Shown: positions 1-9,535, numbered from the stretch's first letter. The stretch: 64,000 bases of DNA from Comamonas sp. 26 (GCF_002754475.1 NZ_PEFL01000003.1:186001-250000), one strand, 5' to 3'. The notes: generated from the sequence alone by a model not told the origin. A program made the numbers and translations.

Positions 1-795
1 GGGATTGGCTGCAATCCAGGCACTGATACCGGGCCAGGTCGCATCGCGCACCAGGTTCTGGTCCAGCAACCAGCGGCCCACGCTCTTGTAAGGCTGGTCG
101 TTGGTGCCCGCATAGGCCACACGAACCATGCGCTGGCGGCCATCGGCCTCGGTCAGCATCAGCCGGCCCGAGCCTTGAATGTGCAATACCAGCATGTCCA
201 CCGGGTCACGCATCCAGGCAATGGCCCGGCCCGCCAGCGCGGCCTGCGCTTCAGCATTGGTGTCTATCTGCTGGCGCGTAAACCATGGCTTGCGCTTGCC
301 AAAGCCTTGCGGCGTCTGGTAGAGCGGCACATTGAAGCCATTGCCCTGCACGCGACGCGCCTCGAACACGGGCTCGTAATAGGCAGTCAGCATGCCGTCG
401 GGGCTACCCGTGCCAGCCTCGATACGGAAGGGCTGCAGGGTGTTCATCATCCAGCTGCGCTGCTCGCCCTCTGAAGCAATGCTCAGGCGACGCACATCCC
501 CGCACAGGCCTGCAAACACGGTACTGGGGCGCTCGCAATTTTTGATCCAGGCATTCCAGGCTTCATTGAGCGAGTCCTGCGGAACACCGGGCAAATCCCC
601 CCACTCCACTGGCACCCAGCGGCTTTTAGTGGGTACATTGGCAGTAAATGGTGGCTTGGACGTAGTCGCAGCCCCTCCGTGCGGAGCCATCTCTGGCACC
701 GGCATCGGGTCGTTTTGCTGCTTGGTGGTGGTACAAGCCACCAGGGTTCCTACAATCAGCGCCAGTAAAGCATGGCGCAGGAGATGGACATTCAT
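1..795 (-). CDS. mltA: Membrane-bound lytic murein transglycosylase A, 3' end outside window
   Basis: The reading frame stays open from ATG at 795 to base 1, giving 265 codons with the C-terminus missing. MltA cleaves the glycan strands of peptidoglycan, forming 1,6-anhydromuropeptides, at the inner face of the outer membrane. The N-terminus is a lipoprotein signal with lipobox LVAC, so Cys21 would be lipidated. MltA-family motifs follow in order: MLTAYYEPVFEA near residue 135, FNVPLYQTP, IQGSGRLML near 205, and AYAGTNDQPYKSVGRWL. The catalytic Asp lies downstream, outside the window. The start codon overlaps that of the divergent small ORF by two bases. No strong Shine-Dalgarno sequence precedes it. 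Family assignment is firm. Confidence 0.93.
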   Translation of the reverse strand, partial: MNVHLLRHALLALIVGTLVACTTTKQQNDPMPVPEMAPHGGAATTSKPPFTANVPTKSRWVPVEWGDLPGVPQDSLNEAWNAWIKNCERPSTVFAGLCGDVRRLSIASEGEQRSWMMNTLQPFRIEAGTGSPDGMLTAYYEPVFEARRVQGNGFNVPLYQTPQGFGKRKPWFTRQQIDTNAEAQAALAGRAIAWMRDPVDMLVLHIQGSGRLMLTEADGRQRMVRVAYAGTNDQPYKSVGRWLLDQNLVRDATWPGISAWIAANP

Positions 796-964
796 GGGTC
801 TGATTTTGCTTGAAGCACTGCTAGCGTTGGCGATTCTGGCCGCTATTGTGTGGTGGACCATGTTCTCGGGTCGAAAAAAGGGTGAGTTACTCTCTTCAGA
901 AAAGGCGACGACGCCAACGAAAACTCATAAGAGTTCGGTACAGGACAAGCCGAATCCAGATTAG
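794..964 (+). CDS. Small single-pass membrane protein, unknown function
   Basis: This 56-residue ORF starts at an ATG that overlaps the divergent mltA start. An AGGAG sequence sits about 10 bases upstream, at 779-783, inside the mltA coding region. Residues 1-22 (beginning MGLILLEALLALAILAA) form one hydrophobic segment. The rest is a short Lys/Ser/Thr-rich hydrophilic tail (GRKKGELLSSEKA...). A longer frame beginning at 392 is open but antisense to mltA, so I prefer the internal start. It precedes the OmpA-like gene by 199 bases. I do not recognise a family; the membrane location is inferred from hydropathy only. Confidence 0.55.
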   Translation: MGLILLEALLALAILAAIVWWTMFSGRKKGELLSSEKATTPTKTHKSSVQDKPNPD

Positions 965-1163
965 CGCACGGCGCTGCAAACTCGTGGAAAGTTGCCATTT
1001 CATCCACAGACAGTGACAATCTTTTTCATCCCAAACCATGCGCTAGCGGGCGTCCTACGTTTTTTGTGGCTTCTTGGCAGTACGCTAGCGTCATTGCCGC
1101 ATTCCAGCAGCGCTGGTTTTTGCACGACCGCTTAAGGTCACTCACCTAACTAAGGAGTTTTCT

Positions 1164-1820
1164 ATGCGCAAGCAAATGGCTGTGACGGCCGCTCTGGCCT
1201 CTGCATTGTTGATCACCGGCTGTGCCAACACGGGTGGCATGTCGGACACCACACGTCGCACCGCCACAGGCGCAGGCGTGGGCGCACTGGGTGGCGCAGC
1301 CATCGGTGCCATCGCTGGCGGCCACGCCGGCTCTGGCGCGCTGATTGGTGCAGGCGTGGGCGCTCTGGGCTCTTACATCTGGTCCAAGAATCTGGAAAAG
1401 CAAAAAGCCGAGATGGAAGCCGCGACCCAGGGCACTGGCGTGGGCGTGACTCAGACCGCTGACAACCAGCTCAAGCTGGACATCCCCAGCGACATTTCCT
1501 TTGACACCGGCCGCTCCGACATCAAGGGCAACTTTGCCCCCATCCTCGATCGCTTTGCCGACGGTCTGCGCAACAACCCCAACGCAGAAGTGCGCATCAT
1601 CGGTCACACCGACAGCACAGGCTCTGACGCCATCAACGACCCTCTGTCACTGCAGCGTGCTGAAAGCACACGCAACTACCTGACATCGCGCGGCGTTAAC
1701 GGTGCCCGCATTCAGGTGCAAGGCATGGGTTCACGCCAGCCCGTCGCATCCAACTCCACTGCCGAAGGTCGCTCGCGCAATCGCCGCGTTGAAATCTTTG
1801 TGGGCGAACGCGCTCGCTAA
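1164..1820 (+). CDS. OmpA-family outer-membrane lipoprotein (YiaD-like)
   Basis: A 218-residue protein preceded by a good ribosome site (AAGGAG). The signal peptide ends in lipobox LITGC (Cys20). Residues about 35-70 form a glycine-zipper segment (TGAGVGALGGAAIGAIAGG), two short Gly/Ala-rich helices likely inserted in the membrane. Residues about 105-215 are an OmpA C-terminal peptidoglycan-binding domain with ISFDTGRSDIK, IIGHTDSTG and SRNRRVEI. It should anchor the outer membrane to the cell wall. A strong terminator follows, so it is probably monocistronic. YiaD-like describes this lipobox, glycine-zipper and OmpA architecture. Confidence 0.9.
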   Translation: MRKQMAVTAALASALLITGCANTGGMSDTTRRTATGAGVGALGGAAIGAIAGGHAGSGALIGAGVGALGSYIWSKNLEKQKAEMEAATQGTGVGVTQTADNQLKLDIPSDISFDTGRSDIKGNFAPILDRFADGLRNNPNAEVRIIGHTDSTGSDAINDPLSLQRAESTRNYLTSRGVNGARIQVQGMGSRQPVASNSTAEGRSRNRRVEIFVGERAR

Positions 1821-1839
1821 GCCAGGCTTTGGCCCAGCA

Positions 1840-1867
1840 AAAAGCCCCGAAGTTCGGGGCTTTTTTC
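1840..1867 (+). terminator. Rho-independent terminator after the OmpA-like gene
   Basis: An AAGCCCCGAA / TTCGGGGCTT hairpin is followed by a T tract, 20 bases after the stop. The A tract on its 5' side means it may also terminate the convergent minus-strand operon ending at 1886. Confidence 0.9.
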
Positions 1868-1885
1868 ATTTCTGAGGCCTGTGTT

Positions 1886-2515
1886 TCAGGCGTGGCGCAG
1901 CAGGTTGGCCAATTCCACCGCAGACTTGACCTGCATCTTGTCAAAAACACGCGCCCGGTGCACTTCCACAGTGCGCACGCTGATGTCGAGCTGGTCAGCA
2001 ATCAGTTTGTTGGGAACGCCCTCCACCACCAGTTTCATCACGTCTTTTTCACGGTCAGTCAGTTCACCTAGGCGGCTGCGCACTGCCTCGCGCTCCTGCA
2101 AAACGGCAAGATGCTCGGCGGACAGCGCCAGCGCCTGCTCGACACGGTCAACCAGCGCATTGTCTGAAAACGGCTTTTCACAGAAGTCGAACGCACCACG
2201 CTTGACGGTATCTACCGCAGTGGGCACATCGGCATGACCGGTCAGGAAGATTACGGGCATGGCCTCGATCTGGCCGCGCTCCAACATGCGATTAAAAAGG
2301 GAAAGGCCACTCATGCCTGTCATGCGCATGTCGAGCAGCAGGCAAGCAGGGCGGCGCTTCACGGGGTTGGTCTGCAGCACGGCCTGCTCGAATTCTTCGG
2401 CATTGCGATAGCACTCGCTGAGCAGTCTGCGCGAACGCAGCAGCCATGCCAATGCCTCTCGGACAGCTGCATCGTCATCCACGACATAGACGGTAGCGTC
2501 GGTTACAGGTTCCAT
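1886..2515 (-). CDS. FixJ/DctR-like two-component response regulator
   Basis: The receiver domain (residues about 8-125) has acidic pocket VVDDD, phospho-acceptor Asp62 in LLLDMRM, Thr in FLTGHADV and Lys in CEKPF. A LuxR-type helix-turn-helix follows (LTDREKDVMKLVVEG ... SVRTVEVHRARV) and ends the 209-residue protein. The chosen ATG (MEPVTD) lies five bases after the kinase stop. A longer frame to 2542 would overlap the kinase and adds residues not typical of the family. It is the last gene of the yhdP-amidase-kinase-regulator operon. The partner kinase is immediately upstream. Target genes are unknown; DctR-like regulators control C4-dicarboxylate uptake, but no dct transporter is in the window. 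Confidence 0.88.
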   Translation of the reverse strand: MEPVTDATVYVVDDDAAVREALAWLLRSRRLLSECYRNAEEFEQAVLQTNPVKRRPACLLLDMRMTGMSGLSLFNRMLERGQIEAMPVIFLTGHADVPTAVDTVKRGAFDFCEKPFSDNALVDRVEQALALSAEHLAVLQEREAVRSRLGELTDREKDVMKLVVEGVPNKLIADQLDISVRTVEVHRARVFDKMQVKSAVELANLLRHA

Positions 2516-2520
2516 GATGC

Positions 2521-4596
2521 CTAGTTTTCTGTGGGTTCCCAATGAGACGGAAGCGCGAAGACAAATTCCGTGCCCTGTGGAAGGTGCGGGCGGTAATCAA
2601 GATGACCGCCATGTTGCTCAACCACCGTTCGGCACAGGCTCAGGCCCAGGCCCATGCCTTCCGAACGGGTGGTGAAGAAGGGGGTGAACAGCAGCTCGGC
2701 GACTTCTTCAGAAATGCCCGATCCACAGTCCATGACGGAAAATTCTACCCAACGCCCGTTATCCCCCTCAGAACTGCGCCTGACTCTCAGAGTCAGAACA
2801 CGGTCCTTCAGGCACGGAACATCCATGGCCTGCATGCCGTTGCGCGCCAGATTGAGCAGCACCTGCTCAACCATGGTGGCATCGCAGAGCACGCCAGGCA
2901 GCTCGGGCTCCAGCTCCAGCTGAACCGTCACATGGAGTTTGTGCGCCTGCAGATAAACCAGCGGCATGACGGCATCAATCAGTTCAATGGGCTGCACGGT
3001 TTCTCTGGATTTATCGCGCCGGCGCACAAAGTCGCGCACGCTCTTGATGACCTTTCCCGCACGGTCGGCCTGAACGCTGATGCGCTCCATGGCCATGCGC
3101 AAGTCCTTGAGGCTCTCACCCCCCGGGCCTGCAGTCTCATGCGCCAGAATATTGAGCGAGCCCGTGGCATAGCTGGATATGGCGGCCAGCGGTTGCGTCA
3201 GCTCGTGGCTGAGCATGGATGCCATCTCGCCCACTGTGGCCAGGCGGGCCGTGGCCTGCAGACGCTCATGCGAGGCGCGCGAGACTTCCTCCATGCGGCG
3301 CTGCTCGCTGATGTCGATGAAGGCACTCATCCAGCCCGTGTGCTGGCCCTGAGCCGTAATCAAGGGTGCTTCAAAAATCAGCACCGGAAAGCGCGATCCG
3401 TTCTTGCGCATGAAAACGCTCTCATGGCCCTGACGAGGGATGGGCAGCAAGCCTGCAAGCCGCTGATCGCGCCGACTCACATACTCCTGCGCCAGCTCTG
3501 GCGGCCAGTAAGGTGCCACATTCAGCCCCAGCAATTCTTTGGCGGTAAAACCCACCATATTGCAAAAGGCTGGATTCACATAGGTGATGCGGCCCTGCAG
3601 ATCACGCGCCCGCATGCCTGTGACCAGGGAGTCTTCCATGGCCTTGCGAAACGCCAGCGCATCGCCCAGATCGCGCTCGGCGCGCAGACGGCGGCGGTTG
3701 TCGCGCACCAGCACCACCACCACCGAAATCAACGCAATAGACATGGCCGTGACCAGCGCCGTCATGACATTGGGGAACACGCTGGGCGCGTGATGCCAGC
3801 TGTCCATGCGCAGCACCAGCGTGTTGCCGGGCAAGTCCAGCAGTTGCTGGGCCGTAAACATGCGCGAGCCACGCCACGCCGCACCCACCATGGCCAGACG
3901 GGTGCCATCAGGCTCGGTAAATGACACCTCCTGAGTGCGCGGCAAGGACTTGGCGACCTGAGTCATCAGAATGCCCTGCAGGCTGTACGTACCCAGCACA
4001 AAGCCAACCACATGGCCGTTTTCCGTCAGCGGCATGCAGACCTGCATGGTCTCCGTGCCTAGCCCTTCACCCAGCAGCTGAAACTTGCTCGCAGAGTACG
4101 AAGGCCCATTGGCGCGCCGCGCCTGAGAGCAGATCAGCGCTTCGCTGGAGTGCAGTTCCAGCGCATGGTTTTCTTCTTCCAGCAGCAAGGTGCGATAAGG
4201 TGTTTCGGCATGCTCAATCATGCCTATGCTCTCGCTGCGCCATTCAATGCGCATCAAGTCCCGGCGCTGCTGCAGCAGATCAGCCGCACGCGCCCGCCAT
4301 GCGGCATGGTTGCTGCTGTGTGCGTTCAGCGCCAGCAAGTCCTGCAGATTGCGGCCCAGCGCTGCGCGAATGTCGCCCACCGCATTGGCGGTATCGCGCT
4401 CCAGCTTTTCCTGCACCTGAGATGCTTCATAGCGCCCGGCCAGCCACACCATGGTGACCAGCATGCTGACCACCAGCGCCACCAACAAAGTCCATAGCGA
4501 CCAGCGCTTCCAGGCCATACGCCAGCGCCGCCAGGGCCAATGGGCGGGGTGGTCCTCGGGCAGTTCGTCAAGAGTGGAGTTCAGCGATTCAGTCAC
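2521..4596 (-). CDS. DctS/FixL-like membrane sensor histidine kinase with PAS domain
   Basis: A 691-residue protein. One transmembrane helix (about residues 33-53) and a second (about 280-300) flank a periplasmic sensor region of roughly 225 residues. A PAS domain follows (GRITYVNPAFCNMVGF ... ISEQRRMEE). The HisKA region has the phospho-acceptor in MLSHELTQPLAA, and the HATPase has LLNLARNGMQAM, DCGSGI and GLGLSLCRTVVEQHGG. The architecture matches DctS-type kinases that pair with FixJ-like regulators. Its start overlaps the stop of the upstream amidase gene by four bases, indicating translational coupling. The ligand is not readable from sequence. Confidence 0.88.
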   Translation of the reverse strand: MTESLNSTLDELPEDHPAHWPWRRWRMAWKRWSLWTLLVALVVSMLVTMVWLAGRYEASQVQEKLERDTANAVGDIRAALGRNLQDLLALNAHSSNHAAWRARAADLLQQRRDLMRIEWRSESIGMIEHAETPYRTLLLEEENHALELHSSEALICSQARRANGPSYSASKFQLLGEGLGTETMQVCMPLTENGHVVGFVLGTYSLQGILMTQVAKSLPRTQEVSFTEPDGTRLAMVGAAWRGSRMFTAQQLLDLPGNTLVLRMDSWHHAPSVFPNVMTALVTAMSIALISVVVVLVRDNRRRLRAERDLGDALAFRKAMEDSLVTGMRARDLQGRITYVNPAFCNMVGFTAKELLGLNVAPYWPPELAQEYVSRRDQRLAGLLPIPRQGHESVFMRKNGSRFPVLIFEAPLITAQGQHTGWMSAFIDISEQRRMEEVSRASHERLQATARLATVGEMASMLSHELTQPLAAISSYATGSLNILAHETAGPGGESLKDLRMAMERISVQADRAGKVIKSVRDFVRRRDKSRETVQPIELIDAVMPLVYLQAHKLHVTVQLELEPELPGVLCDATMVEQVLLNLARNGMQAMDVPCLKDRVLTLRVRRSSEGDNGRWVEFSVMDCGSGISEEVAELLFTPFFTTRSEGMGLGLSLCRTVVEQHGGHLDYRPHLPQGTEFVFALPSHWEPTEN

Positions 4597-5408
4597 AGCA
4601 CGCGATGGGTCAAAGCCGGTAATTGTTGTCTCACTTGCTGCAGGCGGTCGCGGCTCAGTTCACCCAGCACCACGCCAGTACCGCTGGCCTGCAGCGCCTG
4701 CACCTCGCCCCAGGGATCAATCAGCAGGCTATGACCCCAGGTTCGGCGGCCGTTTTCATGCACGCCGCCTTGCCCCGGTGCCAGCACATAGGCCAGGTTT
4801 TCAATGGCCCGGGCGCGCAGCAGCACTTCCCAGTGCGCCTGGCCCGTGGTGTGGGTAAAGGCGCTGGGCACCAGCAGCAAATCAGCGCCCTGCGCGCTGA
4901 GGGCGCGGTACAGCTCAGGAAAGCGAAGGTCATAGCAGACACTCAAGCCCAGACGCCAGGTTTCACCACTTTTGGTCTGTATGTCACAAACCACGGGCTG
5001 CTGCCCGGCCTGCACCACGGCAGCCTCGGTGTAACTCTCTCGCCCGTTGTCGAACTGGAAGAGATGAATCTTGTCGTAGCGCGCCACGCACTCACCGCTG
5101 GGCGCATAGACCAGACTGCTGTTGAGCACATGCTGATCGTCATCAGCCGCCAACGGCAGCGTGCCTGCCACCACCCATCGCTGCAGTTCTTTGGCGGCCT
5201 GTGCCAGGAAGGCCTGAATCGGCCCCTGGCCAAAGACTTCGCGGTACGCCAGCTTGTCCGTATCCCTGGCGCCCATGCCGCAAAAATACTCGGGCAGCAC
5301 CACTAGCTCAGCGCCCAGCGCTGCGGCCTGCTGCATCAGGCTGCGTGCCTGTGCCAGATTGGTGGCCACATTCAGGCCGGAGACCATTTGCAGGGCGGCA
5401 ATTTTCAT
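4593..5408 (-). CDS. Carbon-nitrogen hydrolase (Nit1/omega-amidase family)
   Basis: A 271-residue single-domain nitrilase-superfamily enzyme. The catalytic triad is visible: Glu in VLPEYFCG, Lys in RYDKIHLF and Cys in SVCYDLRFPE. The YDKIHLF and CYDLRFPE signatures are typical of the Nit branch, whose members hydrolyse deaminated glutathione or alpha-keto-omega-amides (metabolite repair). A true nitrilase activity is unlikely. It overlaps yhdP (upstream) and the kinase gene (downstream) by four bases each, so it is co-transcribed with both. Substrate is inferred from the family only. Confidence 0.88.
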   Translation of the reverse strand: MKIAALQMVSGLNVATNLAQARSLMQQAAALGAELVVLPEYFCGMGARDTDKLAYREVFGQGPIQAFLAQAAKELQRWVVAGTLPLAADDDQHVLNSSLVYAPSGECVARYDKIHLFQFDNGRESYTEAAVVQAGQQPVVCDIQTKSGETWRLGLSVCYDLRFPELYRALSAQGADLLLVPSAFTHTTGQAHWEVLLRARAIENLAYVLAPGQGGVHENGRRTWGHSLLIDPWGEVQALQASGTGVVLGELSRDRLQQVRQQLPALTHRVL

Positions 5409-8400
5409 GGTTTTTCCTGTGAGGTTGCGGGGACAGATTCCTTGCCTGCATCACTGGCCGCAGGCTCTGTGGCCGGGCCGGACTTGGGCACGCTGCGGCG
5501 TGGCATCTCCGTTACTTGCGGGTCTTCCCAGCTGCCGTGAATGCGGAATTCCTTGGTGGTTGCAGCAATCAGCGGCCCGCGCAAAATCATCTGCGCCAAA
5601 AAGCTGCCCAGTCCCACCACCGGGTTGATGGCCGTGGCCACCAGCGAGGCTGTCAGTGCATTGATCTCGGGCACCACCACCACATGCAGGTCCTGCGTTT
5701 CCTTGTCGATATCGGCCGAACCCTCCATCAGCACGGCGGCGTTCACACCCTTCATCTGCATATTATTCGTCTTGGCAATACCGCGCTCAATGGTGACGTC
5801 GCCCCTCATGAAGTCAAACGAGAAGCCATTGCGAAACACATCGCGGAAATCCAGCGTCAGCCGCCTTGGCAGGGACTGCAGACTCAGCACTCCCAGCAGC
5901 TTGGCCAGCCCGGGGTCAGCCTTGAGAAATTGGCCCTTCTGCACCTCAAGGTGCAAGGCACCGGACATGGTCTTGAAGACCGGCGTCACAGGCGATCCCG
6001 TCCAGCTGATCTCCCCTTGCAGATCACCCTGACCATTGGCCACCACGCCGGGCATGTCAAAGCGATTGAGCAGCTTGCCCACATCACGCAGGTTGAGCTG
6101 GAACTGCAGCCGCGTCTGGCCCGGATGTTTTTTATCGCTGCTGCGCGTGCCCCATGAGCCTTGCGCTGTCAGAGTCGCTTCGGGGGTGCTGATATTGAAA
6201 CGCGACAGCTGCCACTCGCGCAGCCCCGGCCCGATAGAAAGCCAGTGGTTACGCGCCACCACATCCAGACTGCCCAGCGAGCGCTTGCCCAGCTGAAAAT
6301 CATCCACGCTGACCTGCAAGGCAGGCAGCTCACGCACATCGCTGACCTGGGTTGCAGCGGCATCCAGCCCCTCGTCAGGCCCATCGGGAATCGTCAGACG
6401 CGAGAGCTTAGCGATGACCAACCCGCCCGGCTCCTGCGTGGATGGCTCGCGGTACTCCACACGGCCCGCCAGCTCGCGCGCCTGAATCTGATTGACCCAG
6501 ACCTTGTTGGCATGGGTGAGCTGCAGCGATGCATCGTGCAGCGACCGACCGTGGAGCCTGACTTCCTGAGCCTTCAGCGTCAGCTGCTGCGGCAAAAACT
6601 GGCGCCAAGCCTCATCTCCCATACTCGCCGCCGCACCGGCTACGGGCTCTTTGTCTTCCGGCAACAGACGGCTCCAGGCATCGAGGTCAAGCACCGGCAC
6701 CTGCACGTTGGCACGTATGCCCGATGGCGGCAGGCTGACTTCCGCCTTGCCAGACTCCAGCAGCTCCAGGCTGCCGCGCGTGATGCGATTTTGCTCGCCG
6801 CTGATATCTCGCTCCAGCAGGGCGGCTGCGTGGCTGCTCCATTGCACGCTGATCTGATCGGTCAACGGCTTGGCCACGGGCGGGACGATGCGGTTAACGC
6901 GCAAAGGCAAGGCGCTGTCTGCAGCTTTGCCAAGCGGCGCAGGCAATTGCACGGCCATGCCTTGCAAGTCAGTTTGCACGCTGACTTCAGGCACGCTGTG
7001 CAAAACCTTGATCTGCACGCCATAACGCGCCTGTCCCTGCAGGTGCTGCGCCAGTGCCGACAGCTCGCTCATCTCTTTGGCATCGCGCAGGCCCTGCGCC
7101 GTGGCCACGCCATCCACACGCACCTGCACCTGAGGCGTTGCCGTATCCGCTGCGGGCTTCATGCCGCCCTCAATGCGTACATCGCCACCCAGCGCCTTGG
7201 CCTGCACGCCCTGAAGCTGAAAACCTGTTTCGGAGAACAGCACGCTGCCGCGCGCCTGACTGAGCACAGGCACATCGGGCATGAGCTGCAAGGTATTGCC
7301 CGCCAGAGTGACTTCGCCGTGCACCGTGCTGCGCTCCATATGCATGGTGGGCAGATGCAGCTTGAGGTTGAGCTTGGCATTGCCTGTAGCACGACTACTA
7401 TCTAAAACATGAGCTGTTAGCGCAGACAGGGCGGAGCTTTGAACCACATTCAGCATGTCACTCAAAGCACCATGGGCCTTGGCATTGACCTCGACTTCGG
7501 TCTTGTTCCAGTCGGCCACACCGGCCTGCGCCTCATCCACCACAATGGGGGTGTTGCCAAGAAAGCCTTTGGCCTTGCGCACCTGCATGGAGTTGCGATC
7601 AAACACCAGCTCGCCAGAGAGTTTGGTCAGCGGTGGCCACGGTTTTTCACCGGGGTTGAGAAGGTAGCTGGGCACAAACTGGTAATTGACGTCATGCACC
7701 TGCGCGCTGATGTGAAAGTCGCCCTTGCCAGTCTTTTCAAACGGTATCTGCTCCAGCTCGCCCTTGACGCGGAAATTCACCACGCTGGCCTGGCCTGAAG
7801 TAATGGCCTCGCGCACATAACGCAGCGCATCGCTGCCCAACTCCTTGGGTAGGTAGCGGTAGATGCGCTCACCCTTGCCGCGGCTCAGCTGCCCCTGCAA
7901 ATCCAGCAGCCCTGGAAAGCGCGGCTGCTCTTTGGTGCCTGCGCCTGTCTGCCAGCTGGCCTGCGCCTGCCCCGCCGTATCTTCATTGGCAAAGCGCAGT
8001 CTGGGCACCTGCACCTTGATGGTCTGGCCCTTGTCCTTGATCTCCCAGCGCACCGTGCTCTCCAGCTGATCAAAGGGCACATCGGGGTCTTCAAACACCC
8101 CGGGGAAACTCATCATGGCCTGCCCGGCACCGGGCGTTTTGGCCAGCGTCGCCTCGCCTCTATCCTGGTCCAGCGTGAACTTGCCGCTCAAGCCCCTGAA
8201 GCCCGGAATGCCCAGATGATCCGGCCCATCTGGCGACACTTGCGAGTGCAAAGCCAGCTGCGCAAACTGGCCCGAGGCCTTGTACTGCGCCAGCTGCTGC
8301 AGCGGCCCGCGCCATGAGAGCTTGAGGTCACTGAGCTGCCCGGCCGGTGCCAGCGCCTTGACCTGGGTCTGCACCGCTTCTGGGACTGGCAGGCGCTGCA

Positions 8401-9535
8401 ACATCTGCGCGGCAATGGCCAGATCAATACCGTCGGCCTGCACATCGCCATGCTCACCCTGAGCGCCCTGCTCTGCCGCCCCGGCAGGGGTGTAGTTCAG
8501 ACTGAAGTCACCCTTGGGCCAGTGCAGGCCGTCATCAGCGGTGAACTTCAATCCCTGTACTGAAAACTGATAGCCGTTCTGATCCGTGGCGCGCAGACGC
8601 CCTTGCAAGGCCTGCAACGCCAGCGGCTCGGGCTTGTCCTTCCACTGCAGCTGCAGCTGCTGCACTGCCACATCCGCCACCCCGCCCACAGGCTGGCCAC
8701 GGGTCAAATCGACCCAGGCGCGCACAGAACCATTGCCCTGCTGCAGCTTCCAGTCCTGCCGGTCCAGGTACTGACCCAGTTGCGACAAGTCGATGTGCGG
8801 CAAGTCCAGATAGGCCTGACCACTCCAGCGCTCCAGCCGCCCTTCATGCACCGACAGCAGCGGCTCCTTGAAGCTGCCCATGGCCGTAAAACGCTGGCCC
8901 CAGTCCTCTGGCGGCGTCGCATCAAAGCGCAGCGAATGGCTCCAGCGCTTGTTGCGCATCACCAGGTCCACATCCTGCAACTGCAATGGCGGAGCCCCCA
9001 GCATCTCATCCACCCACTGCAGCTTGCCGTGGCGAATGGCGATTTCGGGCTGGGAAAAAATCCAGTCTGAGTCCGCGCCCTGCTTGGGGTCTGAGGCCAC
9101 GGCAATACCGGCCACAAAAATCTGCCCGTCCGCCGCGCGTCGCACCGTCAGATCCGGGCCTTCTATATAAATCTGCTCAACACCAAGGGTCATTAACGAG
9201 TGGGCAGTCACCGCCACCACCACCTTGGGCAAACGCAAGGCCTCATTTTGGCTGGCAGGATCGTGCAGGGTCACATCACCCAGCTCAAAAGTAGGTACCA
9301 GCCCGGAGCTGTAGGCGCTCAGAGAACCAATGGAGACCGGTACACCCAGCGTACGTGAGGCCAGGGTTTCGAGCTCGGGACGCCACTCTCCGATTCGCGG
9401 CACAATCCAGAAATGGAGTACCCCCCACACGGTGGCCAGCAAAAGCCACAGGCTCAGGACCAGTCCTAATGACCACCGTGCCATGCTGGCCAGCCTATGG
9501 ATTTGGCGAGATGGGAGTGGTTTCGGTTCGATCAT
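5405..9535 (-). CDS. yhdP: YhdP-family AsmA-like large envelope protein
   Basis: A protein of about 1376 residues with one N-terminal transmembrane helix (ARWSLGLVLSLWLLLATVWGVL) followed by a very long periplasmic region of beta-rich repeats. The C-terminal AsmA/DUF3971-type block includes ALHLEVQKGQFLKADPGLA and LQSLPRRLTLDFRDVF. YhdP proteins are inner-membrane-anchored bridge proteins implicated in phospholipid transport to the outer membrane. I chose ATG at 9535 (MIEPKPLPSR); an in-frame start at 9595 would add 20 residues without family character. It heads the minus-strand operon and overlaps the amidase gene by four bases. Gene size matches the family. Confidence 0.88.
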   Translation of the reverse strand: MIEPKPLPSRQIHRLASMARWSLGLVLSLWLLLATVWGVLHFWIVPRIGEWRPELETLASRTLGVPVSIGSLSAYSSGLVPTFELGDVTLHDPASQNEALRLPKVVVAVTAHSLMTLGVEQIYIEGPDLTVRRAADGQIFVAGIAVASDPKQGADSDWIFSQPEIAIRHGKLQWVDEMLGAPPLQLQDVDLVMRNKRWSHSLRFDATPPEDWGQRFTAMGSFKEPLLSVHEGRLERWSGQAYLDLPHIDLSQLGQYLDRQDWKLQQGNGSVRAWVDLTRGQPVGGVADVAVQQLQLQWKDKPEPLALQALQGRLRATDQNGYQFSVQGLKFTADDGLHWPKGDFSLNYTPAGAAEQGAQGEHGDVQADGIDLAIAAQMLQRLPVPEAVQTQVKALAPAGQLSDLKLSWRGPLQQLAQYKASGQFAQLALHSQVSPDGPDHLGIPGFRGLSGKFTLDQDRGEATLAKTPGAGQAMMSFPGVFEDPDVPFDQLESTVRWEIKDKGQTIKVQVPRLRFANEDTAGQAQASWQTGAGTKEQPRFPGLLDLQGQLSRGKGERIYRYLPKELGSDALRYVREAITSGQASVVNFRVKGELEQIPFEKTGKGDFHISAQVHDVNYQFVPSYLLNPGEKPWPPLTKLSGELVFDRNSMQVRKAKGFLGNTPIVVDEAQAGVADWNKTEVEVNAKAHGALSDMLNVVQSSALSALTAHVLDSSRATGNAKLNLKLHLPTMHMERSTVHGEVTLAGNTLQLMPDVPVLSQARGSVLFSETGFQLQGVQAKALGGDVRIEGGMKPAADTATPQVQVRVDGVATAQGLRDAKEMSELSALAQHLQGQARYGVQIKVLHSVPEVSVQTDLQGMAVQLPAPLGKAADSALPLRVNRIVPPVAKPLTDQISVQWSSHAAALLERDISGEQNRITRGSLELLESGKAEVSLPPSGIRANVQVPVLDLDAWSRLLPEDKEPVAGAAASMGDEAWRQFLPQQLTLKAQEVRLHGRSLHDASLQLTHANKVWVNQIQARELAGRVEYREPSTQEPGGLVIAKLSRLTIPDGPDEGLDAAATQVSDVRELPALQVSVDDFQLGKRSLGSLDVVARNHWLSIGPGLREWQLSRFNISTPEATLTAQGSWGTRSSDKKHPGQTRLQFQLNLRDVGKLLNRFDMPGVVANGQGDLQGEISWTGSPVTPVFKTMSGALHLEVQKGQFLKADPGLAKLLGVLSLQSLPRRLTLDFRDVFRNGFSFDFMRGDVTIERGIAKTNNMQMKGVNAAVLMEGSADIDKETQDLHVVVVPEINALTASLVATAINPVVGLGSFLAQMILRGPLIAATTKEFRIHGSWEDPQVTEMPRRSVPKSGPATEPAASDAGKESVPATSQEKP
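7398..7423. repeat. Copy of dispersed AGCTG-TAGCGC repeat, inside yhdP
   Basis: TATCTAAAACATGAGCTGTTAGCGC resembles the copy at 19951-19980 (TATCAAAACAGAAGCTGTCAGCGC, same orientation), with shared blocks TATC-AAAACA and AGCTGT-AGCGC. The yhdP frame stays open across it. Confidence 0.5.

Noticed and set aside
1041..1090. Two CGCTAGCG palindromes 42 bases apart before the OmpA-like gene
   Set aside because: Short 8-mers related to the dispersed repeat core; too little sequence to claim an operator.
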